A stretch of 64,000 nucleotides of DNA from Bacillota bacterium. GTDB lineage: Bacteria; Bacillota; Clostridia; Lachnospirales; Lachnospiraceae. The translations under genes were made by a program, and so were the position numbers. Below the pieces are notes generated by a model. It was given only the letters and a program-made list of their open reading frames with translations, had not been told where the DNA came from and searched no databases. Location of the stretch: assembly GCA_029224465.1 (NCBI GenBank), contig JAQXUQ010000008.1:1-64000 (forward strand), written 5' to 3'. Each line of letters starts with the position of its first letter. Position 1 is the first letter of the stretch. Below, one piece after another: positions 63,445-64,000 of the stretch.

Positions 63445-64000
63445 CGGGGAGAGGCAGGAACTGCCGCAGCAGGAAGCGGTCCGGCTGTATGTGCACATTC
63501 CGTTTTGTGTGCAAAAATGCAGATACTGTGATTTCCTTTCCGGGCCTTCCTGCGCGGAAGAACGGCGGCGGTATCTTGACGCGCTCGAGTGTGAAATTGC
63601 GAATACACGGCAGGAAGGAGCGTATGTCAGCAGTATCTTTATCGGCGGCGGGACGCCATCGGTTCTCGAAACAGGACAGATGGAGCAGCTGTTTTCCCTG
63701 CTGCATCAGCATTTCCGGATACTTCCGGACGCCGAAATCACAATTGAATGCAATCCCGGAACCGCGGATCAGGAGAAGCTGAGAGCATACAGGGAGATGG
63801 GAATCAACCGCCTGTCGCTGGGTGTGCAGTCGTTTCATGATCCGCAGCTGCGGCTTCTCGGAAGAATTCATACCGCGAAGCAGGCGCGGGAATGTTTTGA
63901 GATGGCAAGAGCGGCAGGCTTTCGCAATATCAATCTGGATCTGATGTCGGCGCTGCCGGGGCAGAGCTTTGCGGACTGGATGGACAATTTAAAGGAGGCG
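63434..64000 (+). CDS. hemW: HemW-type radical SAM protein (cut by window end)
   Basis: The first 189 residues are visible. The radical SAM motif is [11 protein letters not shown] (CxxxCxxC). [22 protein letters not shown] and [21 protein letters not shown] follow as in HemW and HemN relatives. HemW inserts heme into targets and lacks the coproporphyrinogen oxidase activity of HemN. lepA-hemW is the standard Firmicutes order, which favours HemW. Start ATG 63434 lies inside the end of lepA, with the ribosome site also within it. Confidence 0.88.
   Translation, partial: MKSNGERQELPQQEAVRLYVHIPFCVQKCRYCDFLSGPSCAEERRRYLDALECEIANTRQEGAYVSSIFIGGGTPSVLETGQMEQLFSLLHQHFRILPDAEITIECNPGTADQEKLRAYREMGINRLSLGVQSFHDPQLRLLGRIHTAKQARECFEMARAAGFRNINLDLMSALPGQSFADWMDNLKEA

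Noticed and set aside
1-64000. CRISPR array, tRNA or rRNA genes, prophage
   Set aside because: I found no regularly spaced repeats, no cloverleaf with a GTTCGA-type T loop, no rRNA stretch and no structural phage genes. A tRNAscan and CRISPR search would settle it.

Overview
The window looks like chromosomal DNA of a low-to-mid GC (about half G+C by eye) Clostridia bacterium, most likely a member of the Lachnospiraceae. I infer this from gene content and order rather than from a marker gene: a DUF5721 gene ahead of pyrB-pyrI, a GNAT-argJ-argB-argD arginine cluster, a two-domain acyl-CoA dehydratase activase fusion, yicC-gmk-rpoZ-rimO-pgsA-cinA, strong AGGAGG-type ribosome binding sites, TTGACA/TATAAT-type promoters, a Gram-positive LexA box before recA, and classical hairpin plus T-run terminators. 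I saw no rRNA, tRNA, CRISPR array or intact insertion sequence.

Layout. 1-3.8 kb is a graveyard of mobile DNA: the 3' end of an IS256-type transposase, an AlbA_2/Schlafen-type ATP-binding protein gene split by an in-frame TGA, an IS3-type transposase tail, a shard of group II intron reverse transcriptase, one intact hydroxyacyl-CoA dehydrogenase gene, and the first codons of another IS256-type transposase. 3.8-6.1 kb has a YihS-like sugar isomerase and nudC. 6.1-9.4 kb (minus strand) is argG, DUF5721, pyrB, pyrI. A divergent control region (9.4-9.6 kb) separates these from GNAT-argJ-argB-argD (plus strand, to 13.5 kb). 13.5-23 kb holds an orphan solute-binding protein, comEA, a response regulator/histidine kinase/GerMN-lipoprotein trio, a frameshifted comEC, holA and a DUF1653 gene. 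23-26.4 kb has a glycosyltransferase, a PAP2 membrane protein and glyA.

26.4-27 kb is an intergenic stretch with two hairpins and possibly a small transcript. 27-31.2 kb (minus strand) is a 1416-residue activase/dehydratase fusion. 31.4-33.8 kb is a self-contained three-gene unit of unknown function: a rhomboid-like membrane protein with a zinc ribbon, a sigma-70-like protein without its DNA-recognition regions, and a small unknown protein. 34-42.3 kb has SOS-controlled recA, recX, rny, an ADP-ribose pyrophosphatase, DAHP synthase, glgA and a SpoVB/MurJ-type flippase. rqcH (minus strand) follows, then yicC-gmk and rpoZ-rimO-pgsA-cinA-gtrA-GT2 (44-50 kb), thiN, a CDF metal exporter (minus strand) and purF. 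53.8-61.5 kb carries two envelope export systems back to back (HlyD-type adaptor/ATPase/MacB-type permease, then a YtrA-like GntR regulator/ATPase/large permease). The window ends with lepA and the start of hemW.

The best candidate for an undescribed system is the three-gene unit at 31.4-33.8 kb, which has its own promoter and terminator and links a catalytically dead-looking membrane protease fold to a sigma-like protein that could bind RNA polymerase but lacks promoter-recognition parts. Other points of note: the comEC frameshift, the mirror-image arg promoters, the palindromic operator at the hlyD promoter, and the start codon of comEA lying inside a perfect 13-bp stem.
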